DNA from: an uncultured Clostridia bacterium
Lineage (GTDB): Bacteria > Bacillota > Clostridia > Oscillospirales > Acutalibacteraceae
Direction: 5' to 3'
Assembly (NCBI GenBank): GCA_946406145.1
Contig: CAMJJL010000015.1
Span: forward strand, 1 to 41,847
Length of the DNA: 41,847 nucleotides
The notes under the pieces were generated by a model. It made no database searches and was not told where the DNA came from. It was given only the letters and a program-made list of their open reading frames with translations. The position numbers and the translations under genes are program-made. Shown piece after piece: positions 9,212-18,676 of the stretch. Position 1 is the first letter of the stretch, and every line of letters starts with the position of its first letter.

Positions 9212-11212
9212 ATGATGAAAAAGCCCATAGCCATTTTTTTAGCGTTTTTGATGATCCTGAGCGCTGTTCCTTTTGCGACCGCTTTTGTCGCGGAAGAAAA
9301 GGGCGCTCCGTCGGATTATGCGACTGAGGCGGCGCTGTATGTGCATGCCGTCAGTAATTCTGCCGACAGCGAAGCATGGCAGGCATGGCAGAGCGTGCAT
9401 GATGAGGATTTTGAAGTAGCAAAGCCCTATGAAAAATACTTCTTCCTCCCCTCTTCCGCCGCCAAAAACACCATTGATGTGTATAACGGCTTTGATGCGG
9501 CAGTTACCCTCAACGGTGTGTCTATCGCTTCTCACACTACCGAGAGCGTTGCGTATACCGCCGACGCCGCTTACGCCGTTACAGCAGGCGGCAACAGCTA
9601 CACCCTGAAGATCATGAACTCCAATGCCGAGGGCGCGATCTACATCAACAATCCCGATGCGGACGGCAACGGTACCGATCTGATGTCTTATCTGAATGAA
9701 ACGAAGGAGAACAGCGCCAAGGCAACAGGCGCCATCGTGACCCCGGACGGCAGTATCGACAACACCGCCGTCAAGAAGATCAAGGGCAGAGGCAACACCT
9801 CCTGGGACAAGCCCAAGAAGGGTTATAACATCACCTATGATAAAAAGGTCGGTATCGCCGGCATGGAAAAGAACAAAAAGTATTCCATCCTGCCCAACTA
9901 TCAGGATGATTCCCTGTCGCGCAACCGCATCCTGTATGATCTTTCCGACGCGGTAGGGCTCCCCTATGCGTCTGATTCACGCTATGTTGACTTCTATGTC
10001 AACGGCTATTACTGGGGCTCCTACCTGATGTGCGAGAAGGTCGAGCCGGGCAGTCTGGTTCCCGAAGTGACCGACGACGGCTACCTCAACGAGGACGGCA
10101 CCATCAAGGAGGACTTCCCCTTCATCGCAGAGGTTGACGCGAGCGCGACCGACGGCGATTACTATGTGACCGCCAACAACATGAAGATCACCATCAAGGC
10201 GCCCGAGATCGATCCCGGTCAGCCCGGCTATGAAGAGGTCAAGGACTATGTTAAGAGCAAGTTCAGCGCCTTCTATACCGCTACCGCGCCGAACGGAGAC
10301 CTCTCTGCCGTCGCGGACGTCAACTCCGTCGCAAAGCTCTATCTGATCAACGAACTGGGCAAGAACTGGGACAGCGGTGTTTCCAGCACCTTCTTCACCT
10401 ATCGTCAGGATGAGAACGGCAACTACAAATTCTACGGCTCGCCCGTATGGGATTATGATAATTCGCTGGGTAACGCAACAGGCGTAAAATGGGATCTGAG
10501 AAACATCGGTGTGACCGATTATGAGGAATACACCGGTTGGTGGTGCCAGCACAAAGGTAAGTCAAACGCATCCGCGAAGCGTTCCAATAACATCATCGCG
10601 AGAATCTCTCAGAACACCGACGTCAAGGCGGTTCTGCCGAAGATATGGTTCGAGAGATTCATGCCCGCGCTGGCGCATTTCACCGGTACAAAAACCGACA
10701 ATGAGATCAACAGCGATTTCTACACCAAAGAAGCGTACTACAGCCTGATCAAGGATTCTGCCGCGATGAACTATGAGAGCGGCTGGCTGCTTAACACCGG
10801 CAGTTGGATCGCGGATCACTCGAGCCAGAAGGTCGCGCACTACGACAGCGCCACACAGAAGATGGTAGTCGATTCGCAGACAACGAGCTACGCGCAGGAT
10901 TTTGAGGGCATGTACAACTACGCTTCCGACTGGATGCTCAGCCGTGCCGCATGGCTCTCTGAACAGTTCGCTCCGGACTACACCCCTTCTCCCCTGCTCG
11001 GCGACGCAAATCTGGACGGTATTATTACCGTCACTGACGCAACCGCGATCCAGCGTGAAATCGTCCAGCTCATCTCCTTTACCGATACGGCAAAGATTTG
11101 TGCCGATGTAGATAAGGACGGTAATGTTACCATCATCGACGCCGCCTTCTTACAGCGTTATTTAGTGGGAATCAGCAGCATACCGAAGGGTATCGGAAAG
11201 CCTATTGACTAA
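9212..11212 (+). CDS. Secreted CotH-family protein with C-terminal type I dockerin
   Basis: A 666-residue exported protein. AGGAGG at 9202-9207 serves the ATG at 9212 or, with better spacing, the ATG at 9215. A signal peptide (about residues 1-24) precedes a short N-terminal beta region. The CotH domain begins near residue 185 with IKGRGNTSWDKPKKGYNI and continues through GMEKNKKYSILPNYQDDS and NGYYWGSYLMCEKVE. CotH proteins are kinase-like; the Bacillus member phosphorylates coat proteins, while secreted clostridial ones are often cellulosomal. The last 65 residues from about 597 (GDANLDGIITVTD and DVDKDGNVTIIDA, each followed by a QR helix) are two calcium-binding dockerin repeats that attach to a cohesin. 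No cohesin is in this window. Substrate unknown. Confidence 0.9.
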   Translation: MMKKPIAIFLAFLMILSAVPFATAFVAEEKGAPSDYATEAALYVHAVSNSADSEAWQAWQSVHDEDFEVAKPYEKYFFLPSSAAKNTIDVYNGFDAAVTLNGVSIASHTTESVAYTADAAYAVTAGGNSYTLKIMNSNAEGAIYINNPDADGNGTDLMSYLNETKENSAKATGAIVTPDGSIDNTAVKKIKGRGNTSWDKPKKGYNITYDKKVGIAGMEKNKKYSILPNYQDDSLSRNRILYDLSDAVGLPYASDSRYVDFYVNGYYWGSYLMCEKVEPGSLVPEVTDDGYLNEDGTIKEDFPFIAEVDASATDGDYYVTANNMKITIKAPEIDPGQPGYEEVKDYVKSKFSAFYTATAPNGDLSAVADVNSVAKLYLINELGKNWDSGVSSTFFTYRQDENGNYKFYGSPVWDYDNSLGNATGVKWDLRNIGVTDYEEYTGWWCQHKGKSNASAKRSNNIIARISQNTDVKAVLPKIWFERFMPALAHFTGTKTDNEINSDFYTKEAYYSLIKDSAAMNYESGWLLNTGSWIADHSSQKVAHYDSATQKMVVDSQTTSYAQDFEGMYNYASDWMLSRAAWLSEQFAPDYTPSPLLGDANLDGIITVTDATAIQREIVQLISFTDTAKICADVDKDGNVTIIDAAFLQRYLVGISSIPKGIGKPID

Positions 11213-11237
11213 ACGATTCCGTCAATCATATTGAAAC

Positions 11238-11283
11238 AAAGCCGTTATCGGAAAGCAGCAGTGATTCCGATAACGGCTTTTTG
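11238..11283 (+). terminator. Strong terminator after the CotH-dockerin gene
   Basis: A perfect 16-bp inverted repeat (AAAGCCGTTATCGGAA at 11238-11253, complement at 11265-11280) followed by Ts, 25 bases after the stop. Confidence 0.88.
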
Positions 11284-11375
11284 ATGCCGTGATTTTTCTG
11301 TTTTTTTCGAATATTATAGATTTTACGAAAAAACTGTGTTATAATAAGGAGCACTTTTAAATCAGGGAGCATGAT

Positions 11376-12464
11376 ATGCACAAGGAAAGCATTGGTAATA
11401 CTCTTAGTGAACAAAAACTGAATTTCGGATCGTTCAGCTATTTCAGAAATGCGATCTACGGCTTTGCGGCATTATGGATCGTGATTTTTCACGGAGAGAT
11501 CCTTGGCAACATCCGCGCTGAGTTTGACCCTTCCATCCAAATGATCACGGATACGATCGATATGGGCAACATCGGCGTCGATATATTTGTCTTTTTATCG
11601 GGCATCGGTCTTTACTTTTCCTTTTCCAAAAAGCCTAAGCTCGGCGCCTTCTACTACAAACGGATCGTCAGGGTCTATCTCCCCTATCTGATCATGACGC
11701 TGCCCTACATCATCTACTACTATGTTGTGGGAGAGATCGATCTTTCGCTGATGATCAGAACGATCCTCACGCTGAATACATGGACGGGTGAGGTCGACCT
11801 GATCGATTTTTGGTACGTGTCTGCGATACTGGTGTTCTACCTACTCTATCCGCTGATCTTTTGGTTCATTTTCCGTGAAAAAAAGACAGGCAAAACATCT
11901 CAGAAAAAGGCAGAGTTCCTGCGGATGATCATCCTCGTTGTGATCGTATTCGCGGCATCCGTCACCATCTACTATACGTCAGCTGAAATCTACAACATTT
12001 ACAGCCGTATGCTGTCGCGCTTCGCCGCGTTCATCGTCGGCGCTTATGTCGGTAAACTGGTCAAAGAGAAAAAGCCGTTCCATGAGGGATTTTTGATCGC
12101 CTCGATCATCATCCTCGCAGGCGCCTATCCGTTGTACGAGTGTGACATCCTGCCGGGCGTTTGGGCACGCTTTTACGGTTCTCTGACAGGCATCGCGCTG
12201 GTGTTCCTGCTGTCGCAGTTTTTTATCCTCGCGTCAGAATGGAAAATCGATCGCTTCTTTGCGTTCTTCGGCACGTTCTCACTGGAGATCTATGTGCTAT
12301 CCATCATCGCAAGAAAGATCTATTACTACACCCCGTGGTATACCGACGGCTATGCGTTCCTGCACTATATGATCGTGATGGTGTTCGCCATCTTCATCGC
12401 ATGGGTGGTCAGCAAAATCGAACAGCCGATCTTCAGGCTGTTGTTAAAACCAAAGAAGAAATGA
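11376..12464 (+). CDS. Integral membrane acyltransferase (acyltransferase 3 / OafA-like family)
   Basis: A 362-residue polytopic membrane protein with about ten hydrophobic segments, typical of the acyltransferase-3 family that O-acylates cell-wall or exported glycans. Family signs are the early RNAIYGFAALWIVIFHGEI segment, where the conserved His follows the first helix, and the DIFVFLSGIGLYFS segment. AGGGAG lies 7 bases before the ATG. A TATAAT (11340-11345) is present upstream without a convincing -35. It stands alone between two terminators. The acyl acceptor cannot be told from sequence. Confidence 0.82.
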   Translation: MHKESIGNTLSEQKLNFGSFSYFRNAIYGFAALWIVIFHGEILGNIRAEFDPSIQMITDTIDMGNIGVDIFVFLSGIGLYFSFSKKPKLGAFYYKRIVRVYLPYLIMTLPYIIYYYVVGEIDLSLMIRTILTLNTWTGEVDLIDFWYVSAILVFYLLYPLIFWFIFREKKTGKTSQKKAEFLRMIILVVIVFAASVTIYYTSAEIYNIYSRMLSRFAAFIVGAYVGKLVKEKKPFHEGFLIASIIILAGAYPLYECDILPGVWARFYGSLTGIALVFLLSQFFILASEWKIDRFFAFFGTFSLEIYVLSIIARKIYYYTPWYTDGYAFLHYMIVMVFAIFIAWVVSKIEQPIFRLLLKPKKK

Positions 12465-12470
12465 TGACAG

Positions 12471-12505
12471 ATAGCGGTACCGTTAAAAGGGTATCGCTAT
12501 TTTTC
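12471..12505 (+). terminator. Terminator after the acyltransferase
   Basis: Arms ATAGCGGTACC (12471-12481) and GGTATCGCTAT (12490-12500) pair with one G-U, followed by TTTTT, immediately after the stop. Confidence 0.8.
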
Positions 12506-12547
12506 TTATTCAGAAGAATAACATATTATGACGCCGCGCATATCATG

Positions 12548-12576
12548 TTGCTTTTAGTCATATATTGTGATATAAT
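12548..12576 (+). promoter_or_regulatory. Promoter of the SGNH-Fn3 gene
   Basis: TTGCTT (12548-12553), spacer 17, TATAAT (12571-12576), 44 bases before the start codon. Confidence 0.7.
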
Positions 12577-12620
12577 AAAAGGTAATACGTAATACAAAAG
12601 GATAAGGAGATAAGGAAATA

Positions 12621-15600
12621 ATGATAACAAAGAGATCGCTCTCTCTGTTGACGATACTGTTGATCGTGGCAGCATCAATGACCATATTACCGTTGTCAGC
12701 GTCTGCTCAAGCTGTTGACAGTGTTGAGCAAGCTGTAACCGGGACATCAGAGAATCAAACAGTTCCTGTCGCGGCGAATAAAGATGTAGATCCCGAATCA
12801 CAACCTTCCCTCGCAGGAACCTCGCAAAACAACTATCCCGTCATCACCGACATTCAAAATATCGACTCGGGCACACAGCTGACATGGGATACCTACAAGC
12901 AAAACCGTACTTACCGTGTCTATTATCGCAAGGCGTCATCCTACACCGGCACATGGGATGAAAAGTACGGCGCAGGCGGATGGACGCGTCTGGCAACTGT
13001 CAGGGGCAACAGCTATCTGCATACAGGGATCTCCGACGCGGAGATCGGCATCTACACGATCCGTTGTGTAGACGATCACGGTAATTTTACTTCTGAATTC
13101 AATCCGAAGGGCTGGGAGAACTGTTACTACGCCGTACCCGCGTTTTCTTCGATGCGTTTTGATGAAAGCGGCGTTCACCTCACATGGAAGCCCGCATGGA
13201 AAAAGCACGGCGTATGGAACGGAGAAAACTACCGCGTTTATCGCAAAACCGCCGACACAAGCTGGACGCGTCTGGAACAGACCTCCGGGGATCATTACAA
13301 TGATACAACCGCTGAGATCGGCGTGACCTATTATTACACCTTGCGCTTGATCGACTCCGAAAGCTCCCGTTTTCTCAGCGATTATCAAAGCAGCAAGGCG
13401 ATCAGCTTCGATTTGTATCCGTATGTGAACAGTATCAAAAACACAGGCAGCGGCGCTCAGCTGAGCTGGTATCGATACAACGGCGCAAAAGCCTACCGCG
13501 TCTACTATCGCACCTCCAACGGCTGGAATCGTCTGGCAAAGGTGAGCGGCACCTCATACACCGATACATCCGTCAAGAACGAATCGAACCGCGTCTATAC
13601 CATCCGTGCGGTGGACGCTCGTGATAACTTTATCAGCGATTTCTACCACACCGGTTGGAGCAACACCTATTACACGCCTCCGGTCATCAAAACTTTGAGC
13701 AATACGACAAAGGGCGTCAAGGTGACCTGGAACCGCGCAAAAGGCGCGCAAGCCTATTGCGTCTATCGCAAAACAAATAACGGATGGCTCCGTCTTTCTA
13801 AGACCACCGAATCCGAATATACGGATACCACTGCCGACTCCGGCAACACCTACACCTATACCCTGCGCATGATCACCGCAAACGGTAACGACTTCATGAG
13901 CGATCATACGGGCGGCAAATCCATCTTCTATGTCGCCGCTCCCACCATTACTGCTGTTGAAAACCTGTCCGACAGCGTGAAGATCACCTGGAAGCCGATC
14001 AAGGGCGCGAACTTTTATCGCATCTACTATCGGAGCGGTAACGGCTGGACCCGTCTCGCGTCCAAGTATCTCACCGAATATACCGACACCTCTGTCAAGG
14101 ACGGAGAAACACGGGAGTACACGATCAGATGTCTGGATAAAAACGAGAACTTTGTCAGCGATTTCGACCACGTCGGATATCGCAACACGTTCCACAAGCC
14201 GCCTGTCATCGATACGATCCGCGGCTCGGGCGACGGTATCACCCTCACATGGAAAAGAGCCAAGGGCGCCGAGGATTACCGTGTTTATCGCAAGACCGTC
14301 GGCTCATCGTGGAAGCTCCTCACACAGACGGACAAAAGCAGTTTTACCGATACTTCTTATGAGAAGGGCGTCCTCTGTTACTACACCCTGCGGATGATCA
14401 GCTCCGACAGCAGTCGATTTATGAGCGATCATAACGGAGGACGATCGATCCTGTGGTGTGCTACGCCGCGGTTTTCATCCATCACAAACGGTGAGGACGG
14501 AACGATCCTGAGCTGGGAGCCTGTCAACGGCGCGTATGAATACCGCGTTTATTACCGAAGCAATAACGAATGGAGCCGAATGACGTCCACGAAGGGCACC
14601 ACATATACCGACAGCAAAGTCATCAACGCGCAAACAAAAACATACACGATTCGCTGTATTGACAAAAACGGCGCGTTTATCTCTGATTATGATACGGTCG
14701 GTACGGTTCATACCTACTATCGTCCCATCGTGATCAACGCAGTCACCTACCGCGATCACACCAACACGATCACATGGAAAAAAAGCTCCGACGCCTCGTC
14801 CTACAGCGTGTACCGTAAAGCGTTAGGCGAGAGCGATTGGACGATGATCGCCGACAGGATCACAAGCGGTTCCTATACCGATGAGAATATTGCGGAAAAC
14901 GCGGTCTATGCCTACACACTGCGGATCAAGAACAGGGACGGCACCGTTATCGACGCTGAATACGGGAAGGATATATACTATCAAAACGGTGCTCCTGCCA
15001 ACGGCGCCTTCTCTGCCGGCGGTATCGATTATCGTCTGGATGAGGGCGCTCTTGCCAACGGCTATTACTTTGACCGAGATGTTGCCTACTACTATCAAAA
15101 CGGTATTCGTTTTGAGCAGGATTGGTTCAAGCAGGGCGCTTATCAAACATCCTGCAACCGTGCTCAGTGGCTCTATGAGCTGATGTCGACGCTCAATGAA
15201 GCACCCGACGCCGACCGCGAAAACGCCAAGGCGATATTTGACGCGGCGGTACAATACGGAATCATCGACAGCTATACCGAGCAGGACGCCACCCTTTCTG
15301 TCGACCGTCGCTATGCTGCCAACACCATCTTTAACGCGCTGGGCTATACCGAGCACAGCGTCGGCAACATCAGTGATATCGGTACAGATGACGCTGCTCT
15401 GTCCACCCTCGCCTATTACGGTTACTTCACCCTTGACGATGATGATCGCATTTACCCGACGTCGACCGTCACAGCGGTCGAATTTGACGCGTTGCTGTCA
15501 CAGATCAGGCTCTATCAACAGCTCAGGGGTAAAACCATCCTCTCGTTCGGCGACAGTATCATGCACGGCTCCGGCAATGATTCGATCCCTATCTCACAGC

Positions 15601-16178
15601 AAATGGCGGAAAAATACGGTATGACCGCTTATGACTACTCTGTCGGGGGCGCGACAATGGGAAAATACAGCGGCAGAAGTCATATTCCCGATCAGGTGCG
15701 CAAAGCGGCGGAATATCACTATCAGCCCGATTTCATCCTGATAAACGGCGGCACCAATGATATGTTCCGCGGTATTCAGCTGGGCGGTATCCAAAGCGGC
15801 TATGACATGTCGCAGGCGTCCGAAAGCACCTATTCCGACGGCTTTGAAAAAGCGCTGTGGCTGATCCGAAGCCTCTGGGAGGATGTCCCTGTGGTCTTTA
15901 TCCGCGCCCATAACACGAACCTCAGCAACGATTCCACAGAGCGCACATTTGGAGAAAGAGCGCTCGAGATTGCCGATAAGTGGCACTGCGGCAGCGCAGA
16001 TATCTACGACGGCACCACGATGAATGGTGAGGATCAGGAGATGGCTGACCGCTATACCTACCCCAATCCCAGCCATAACTACAAGCATGATTCGATCCAC
16101 CCCAACGCCCTCGGATACGCTACCTTCTATATTCCGATGATCGAGCAGGTAATGGCGAAGGCAGTGAACAATCAGTAG
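12621..16178 (+). CDS. Secreted SGNH/GDSL hydrolase with eight Fn3-like modules
   Basis: A 1185-residue exported protein. A signal peptide (about 1-29) and a polar linker precede eight Fn3-like modules between residues about 70 and 790. They alternate between two types: odd modules contain YTIRC.D..GNF.SDF, even ones YTLRMI and FMSDH.GG.SI. Residues about 800-960 look like degenerate S-layer-homology repeats (CNRAQWLYELMSTLN and TVTAVEFDALLSQI). The C-terminus from about 970 is an SGNH hydrolase: GDS at 977-979 (nucleophile Ser), GGTND near 1043 (Asn) and DSIHPN at 1157-1162 (Asp/His). Such enzymes remove acyl groups from polysaccharides or lipids. There is no dockerin or sorting signal, so wall attachment would be through the SLH-like part. 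It follows an acyltransferase gene, but each has its own promoter and terminator, so a shared pathway is only a guess. Confidence 0.85.
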   Translation: MITKRSLSLLTILLIVAASMTILPLSASAQAVDSVEQAVTGTSENQTVPVAANKDVDPESQPSLAGTSQNNYPVITDIQNIDSGTQLTWDTYKQNRTYRVYYRKASSYTGTWDEKYGAGGWTRLATVRGNSYLHTGISDAEIGIYTIRCVDDHGNFTSEFNPKGWENCYYAVPAFSSMRFDESGVHLTWKPAWKKHGVWNGENYRVYRKTADTSWTRLEQTSGDHYNDTTAEIGVTYYYTLRLIDSESSRFLSDYQSSKAISFDLYPYVNSIKNTGSGAQLSWYRYNGAKAYRVYYRTSNGWNRLAKVSGTSYTDTSVKNESNRVYTIRAVDARDNFISDFYHTGWSNTYYTPPVIKTLSNTTKGVKVTWNRAKGAQAYCVYRKTNNGWLRLSKTTESEYTDTTADSGNTYTYTLRMITANGNDFMSDHTGGKSIFYVAAPTITAVENLSDSVKITWKPIKGANFYRIYYRSGNGWTRLASKYLTEYTDTSVKDGETREYTIRCLDKNENFVSDFDHVGYRNTFHKPPVIDTIRGSGDGITLTWKRAKGAEDYRVYRKTVGSSWKLLTQTDKSSFTDTSYEKGVLCYYTLRMISSDSSRFMSDHNGGRSILWCATPRFSSITNGEDGTILSWEPVNGAYEYRVYYRSNNEWSRMTSTKGTTYTDSKVINAQTKTYTIRCIDKNGAFISDYDTVGTVHTYYRPIVINAVTYRDHTNTITWKKSSDASSYSVYRKALGESDWTMIADRITSGSYTDENIAENAVYAYTLRIKNRDGTVIDAEYGKDIYYQNGAPANGAFSAGGIDYRLDEGALANGYYFDRDVAYYYQNGIRFEQDWFKQGAYQTSCNRAQWLYELMSTLNEAPDADRENAKAIFDAAVQYGIIDSYTEQDATLSVDRRYAANTIFNALGYTEHSVGNISDIGTDDAALSTLAYYGYFTLDDDDRIYPTSTVTAVEFDALLSQIRLYQQLRGKTILSFGDSIMHGSGNDSIPISQQMAEKYGMTAYDYSVGGATMGKYSGRSHIPDQVRKAAEYHYQPDFILINGGTNDMFRGIQLGGIQSGYDMSQASESTYSDGFEKALWLIRSLWEDVPVVFIRAHNTNLSNDSTERTFGERALEIADKWHCGSADIYDGTTMNGEDQEMADRYTYPNPSHNYKHDSIHPNALGYATFYIPMIEQVMAKAVNNQ

Positions 16179-16243
16179 GTTATTTCCGATTCATTCTTTT
16201 TTCCGGTCGAACCGGAGGATTATTATCACGCTTTAAAGGCATC

Positions 16244-16285
16244 AAAAAAGCCATGCTCCGACTTGCGCCGGAACATGGCTTTTTT
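16244..16285. terminator. Bidirectional terminator between convergent genes
   Basis: Arms AAAAAAGCCATGCTCCG (16244-16260) and CGGAACATGGCTTTTTT (16269-16285) pair with one mismatch and have A/T tails on both sides, so the hairpin can serve the SGNH gene and the zinc-ribbon gene. Confidence 0.8.
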
Positions 16286-16376
16286 ACTTATCATCATCCA
16301 ACTTCCCGTTCATTTTCAGAACAGCTCATAGGTATTCTCGTTAGATGTTATTTGAATAAAGCGATCAGCAGGCAGA

Positions 16377-17618
16377 TCACTTTTCTTCGGGTTTGTCCGC
16401 TTCGGCAGCGGTATCGGTCACTTTGATCGGAGCCGGCTCTTCATCCGCCTTTTCTGTTCCCACAAGCTCAGGATGAACCTCTGCCCAGTTGAACAGCTTA
16501 TCATTCGGCTTCGACGCGCCGCAGCCGCAGGTACCGACATAATTCTGATTGATCTTGCCGCAGCTCGGGCACTTCCACTCGTTTTCACCGGGCTCGATCT
16601 CAGGCTCGGCAGGCTGCTTCTCGACTTTTTCTTTTTTCTGTTCCGGAGCCTGTTCCTCAACGGGTTCCTCTTTCTTCAATAGCTCGGGATGCACTTCCGC
16701 CCAGTTGAACAGCTTATCGTTCGGCTTAGTCGCGCCGCAGCCGCAGGTGCCGACATAATTCAGATTGATCTTGCCGCAGTCCGGGCACTTCCACTCGTTC
16801 TCATCCGGCTCGCGCTCAGGCTCGGCAGGCTTCTTCTCAACCTCTTCCGGCGCGGGAACCGGCTCCTCAACGGGTTCTTCTTTTACCACAAGCTCGGGAT
16901 GCACCTCCGCCCAGTTGAACAGCTTATCGTTCGGCTTAGTCGCGCCGCAGCCGCAGGTGCCGACATAATTCAGATTGATCTTGCCGCAGTTCGGGCACTT
17001 CCACTCGTGCTCATCCGGCTCACGCTCAGGCTCAGTGGGCTTCTCGACTTTTTCTTCTTCCGGCGCGGGAGCCTTTTCTTCGACCGGCTCCTCTTTGACG
17101 ACCAGTTCGGGATGCACCTCCGCCCAGCTGAACAGCTTATCGTTCGGCTTTGCCGCTCCGCAACCGCAGGTGCCGACATAATTCTGGTTGATCTTGCCGC
17201 AGCTCGGACACTTCCACTCGTGCTCACCGGGCTCGGGCTCGGGCTCCGGCTCGACGTCCTTTGCTTTTACGGGCGCCGCTTCGGAGGATTTCGACTTGAA
17301 CAAGGAGCGCTTTTCTTCCTTGACCTTCACAAAGCTGAATGTCGCGGAACCGTCCGCCGCACTGAGCGTCATCGTATCTCCGCTCAACTCACAGCGAAAA
17401 AGAGAGGGCGTCATGGTGGCGGAATCCAGCTTCATCATGCCGTTTTCAAACACCTGATAAAAGATAAAATCCAGATCGTCCTTGCCCAGCATAGAAGCAG
17501 GGATCGTACAGGAGCCGTCTTTAAAAAATTGCGCGACAGCCTGTACAGCGTTATCCTCGGTTGCCTCAACAGGCTCCGCAGGGTACCATTTTCCGACAAA
17601 AGAATTGACGTCAGCCAT
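16377..17618 (-). CDS. Protein with four tandem zinc-ribbon repeats
   Basis: A 413-residue protein without signal peptide, hence probably cytoplasmic. Residues 1-110 form a separate domain starting MADVNSFVGKWYP, with a lipocalin-like FRCELSGDTMTL segment; I do not recognise its family with confidence. From residue about 132 a block of roughly 70 residues is repeated four times (starts near 132, 203, 273, 346). Each repeat has EWKCPxCGKINxNYVGTCGC followed by GAxKPNDKLFxWAEVHPEL and an acidic Pro/Glu linker. The four cysteines (CxxC...CGC) are the signature of a small zinc ribbon. The repeats are nearly identical at DNA level too, so they arose by recent duplication. AAGGAAG precedes the start. 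Function unknown. Confidence 0.7.
   Translation of the reverse strand: MADVNSFVGKWYPAEPVEATEDNAVQAVAQFFKDGSCTIPASMLGKDDLDFIFYQVFENGMMKLDSATMTPSLFRCELSGDTMTLSAADGSATFSFVKVKEEKRSLFKSKSSEAAPVKAKDVEPEPEPEPGEHEWKCPSCGKINQNYVGTCGCGAAKPNDKLFSWAEVHPELVVKEEPVEEKAPAPEEEKVEKPTEPEREPDEHEWKCPNCGKINLNYVGTCGCGATKPNDKLFNWAEVHPELVVKEEPVEEPVPAPEEVEKKPAEPEREPDENEWKCPDCGKINLNYVGTCGCGATKPNDKLFNWAEVHPELLKKEEPVEEQAPEQKKEKVEKQPAEPEIEPGENEWKCPSCGKINQNYVGTCGCGASKPNDKLFNWAEVHPELVGTEKADEEPAPIKVTDTAAEADKPEEK
16420..17240 (-). repeat. Four in-frame tandem repeats encoding zinc ribbons (period about 210 bp)
   Basis: The segments near 17220-17095, 17010-16885, 16800-16675 and 16585-16460 share long runs of identical bases, for example the stretch encoding LNYVGTCGCGATKPNDKLFN in the second and third copies. 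Linkers vary more than the zinc ribbons. The copies could expand or contract by slippage or recombination. Confidence 0.8.
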
Positions 17619-17682
17619 AATTCATACTTCCTTTTTGATATGTTTCATACTTTTTTTGAACTGTTATCACGCTAACGGTTTT

Positions 17683-17712
17683 ATTATATTATAAAACGAC
17701 AATTTGTGTCAA
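17683..17712 (-). promoter_or_regulatory. Promoter of the zinc-ribbon gene
   Basis: Read on the minus strand: TTGACA (17712-17707), spacer 18, TATAAT (17688-17683). Close to consensus, about 65 bases before the start codon. Confidence 0.8.
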
Positions 17713-17747
17713 TCCTTTTTATGCGATTATGCAAATATCAGATCAAA

Positions 17748-18230
17748 TCATTTTCGGGACAACAGATATCCTTCCTGTATCGCCGCGAAAGTCGCTGTCG
17801 CGCTGACAAACGCTCCGCTGTATCTCAAATCGATCAATGAGAATGTCAGCGGAAGCACAAAAAGCAATAATCCCGTCACCTTATTCATTACGGTGTGGCA
17901 GGCTGCTATTTCCTTTCGCGCGGCATATCCGCAAATCATGTTGATCACTTTGATCACGGCGATCGCAATCATCCAGATGATCAGCCATATCGGAATGTGG
18001 ATCACCGGAATCAGTTTGATCAGACACACAACGACAAAGACAAAATCAGCCGCCGAATCGAGTTTCGATCCAAACGCGCTGACAGTGCCTGTCTGCCGCG
18101 CGACAGCTCCATCGATCATGTCGCTGACCCCGGCGGTGATGTACAAGACATAAAACGCCGGTGAAAACACGGGACAGAACAGCAATATGATACTGCAAAC
18201 GATCCGGATAACGGTTATGAAATCAGCCAT
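17748..18230 (-). CDS. CDP-alcohol phosphatidyltransferase family protein
   Basis: A 160-residue membrane enzyme of the family that moves a phosphatidyl group from CDP-diacylglycerol to an alcohol (for example glycerol-3-phosphate or inositol phosphate) in phospholipid synthesis. The diagnostic motif D-x2-D-G-x2-A-R-x8-G-x3-D-x3-D is complete: DMIDGAVARQ, then G, D and D at the right spacing, around residues 37-62. There are about five hydrophobic segments. It begins one base after the stop of the VOC gene and has only a weak ribosome site of its own, so it is probably translationally coupled to it. The alcohol substrate is unknown; PgsA-type proteins are usually somewhat longer. Confidence 0.85.
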   Translation of the reverse strand: MADFITVIRIVCSIILLFCPVFSPAFYVLYITAGVSDMIDGAVARQTGTVSAFGSKLDSAADFVFVVVCLIKLIPVIHIPIWLIIWMIAIAVIKVINMICGYAARKEIAACHTVMNKVTGLLLFVLPLTFSLIDLRYSGAFVSATATFAAIQEGYLLSRK

Positions 18231-18231
18231 A

Positions 18232-18594
18232 TTATACCGGCGTACCTACTTCGATCAGATTACCGTCAGGATCGTAGAAGCGTATGACCTTCTGTCCCCA
18301 GCTGTGGGTCATCAGCCGATTCACATATTTCACATCCGGGTAATACCGCTCCAGTTTCTCTATAAATCCCTCAATATCCGATTCCTCAAAATAGAGCTCA
18401 CAGGAATTGTTCTCCGGAACGATCTCTTTTCCGAGGAACTCTTTCCAGTATTTCTCCTCCTGCAGGACAAGCCCTTCTGTGAGGATCATATTGCCGTCAT
18501 TATCGAGGATCAGCTCCAGTCCGAACAGATCGTGATAAAACTGACGCGATCTTTCAATGTCTTTCACAACGATCAATACATTTTTCAGCTTCAT
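18232..18594 (-). CDS. VOC-superfamily (glyoxalase/dioxygenase fold) protein
   Basis: A 120-residue protein with the paired beta-alpha-beta-beta-beta fold of the vicinal oxygen chelate family. Visible signs are the opening VLIVVKDIERSRQFYHDLFG and the closing VIRFYDPDGNLIEVG. Members include glyoxalase I, fosfomycin- and bleomycin-resistance proteins and dioxygenases, and many have unknown substrates. GGAAGGATGA precedes the ATG. It is the first gene of a two-gene unit with the CDP-alcohol phosphatidyltransferase. Nothing in the sequence fixes the substrate. Confidence 0.82.
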   Translation of the reverse strand: MKLKNVLIVVKDIERSRQFYHDLFGLELILDNDGNMILTEGLVLQEEKYWKEFLGKEIVPENNSCELYFEESDIEGFIEKLERYYPDVKYVNRLMTHSWGQKVIRFYDPDGNLIEVGTPV

Positions 18595-18676
18595 CTTGAA
18601 TCATCCTTCCCAACAAAAGCCCTATCGATTCAATCCGACACGAGATATCGACACTACCGATTCGCAATGGGTCGCG

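Noticed and set aside
16689..17675. Long plus-strand open frame of 328 codons opposite the zinc-ribbon gene
   Set aside because: It is the mirror of the repetitive minus-strand gene, rich in Leu/Arg runs, without ribosome site or domain; the minus frame has the promoter, start signal and meaningful cysteines.
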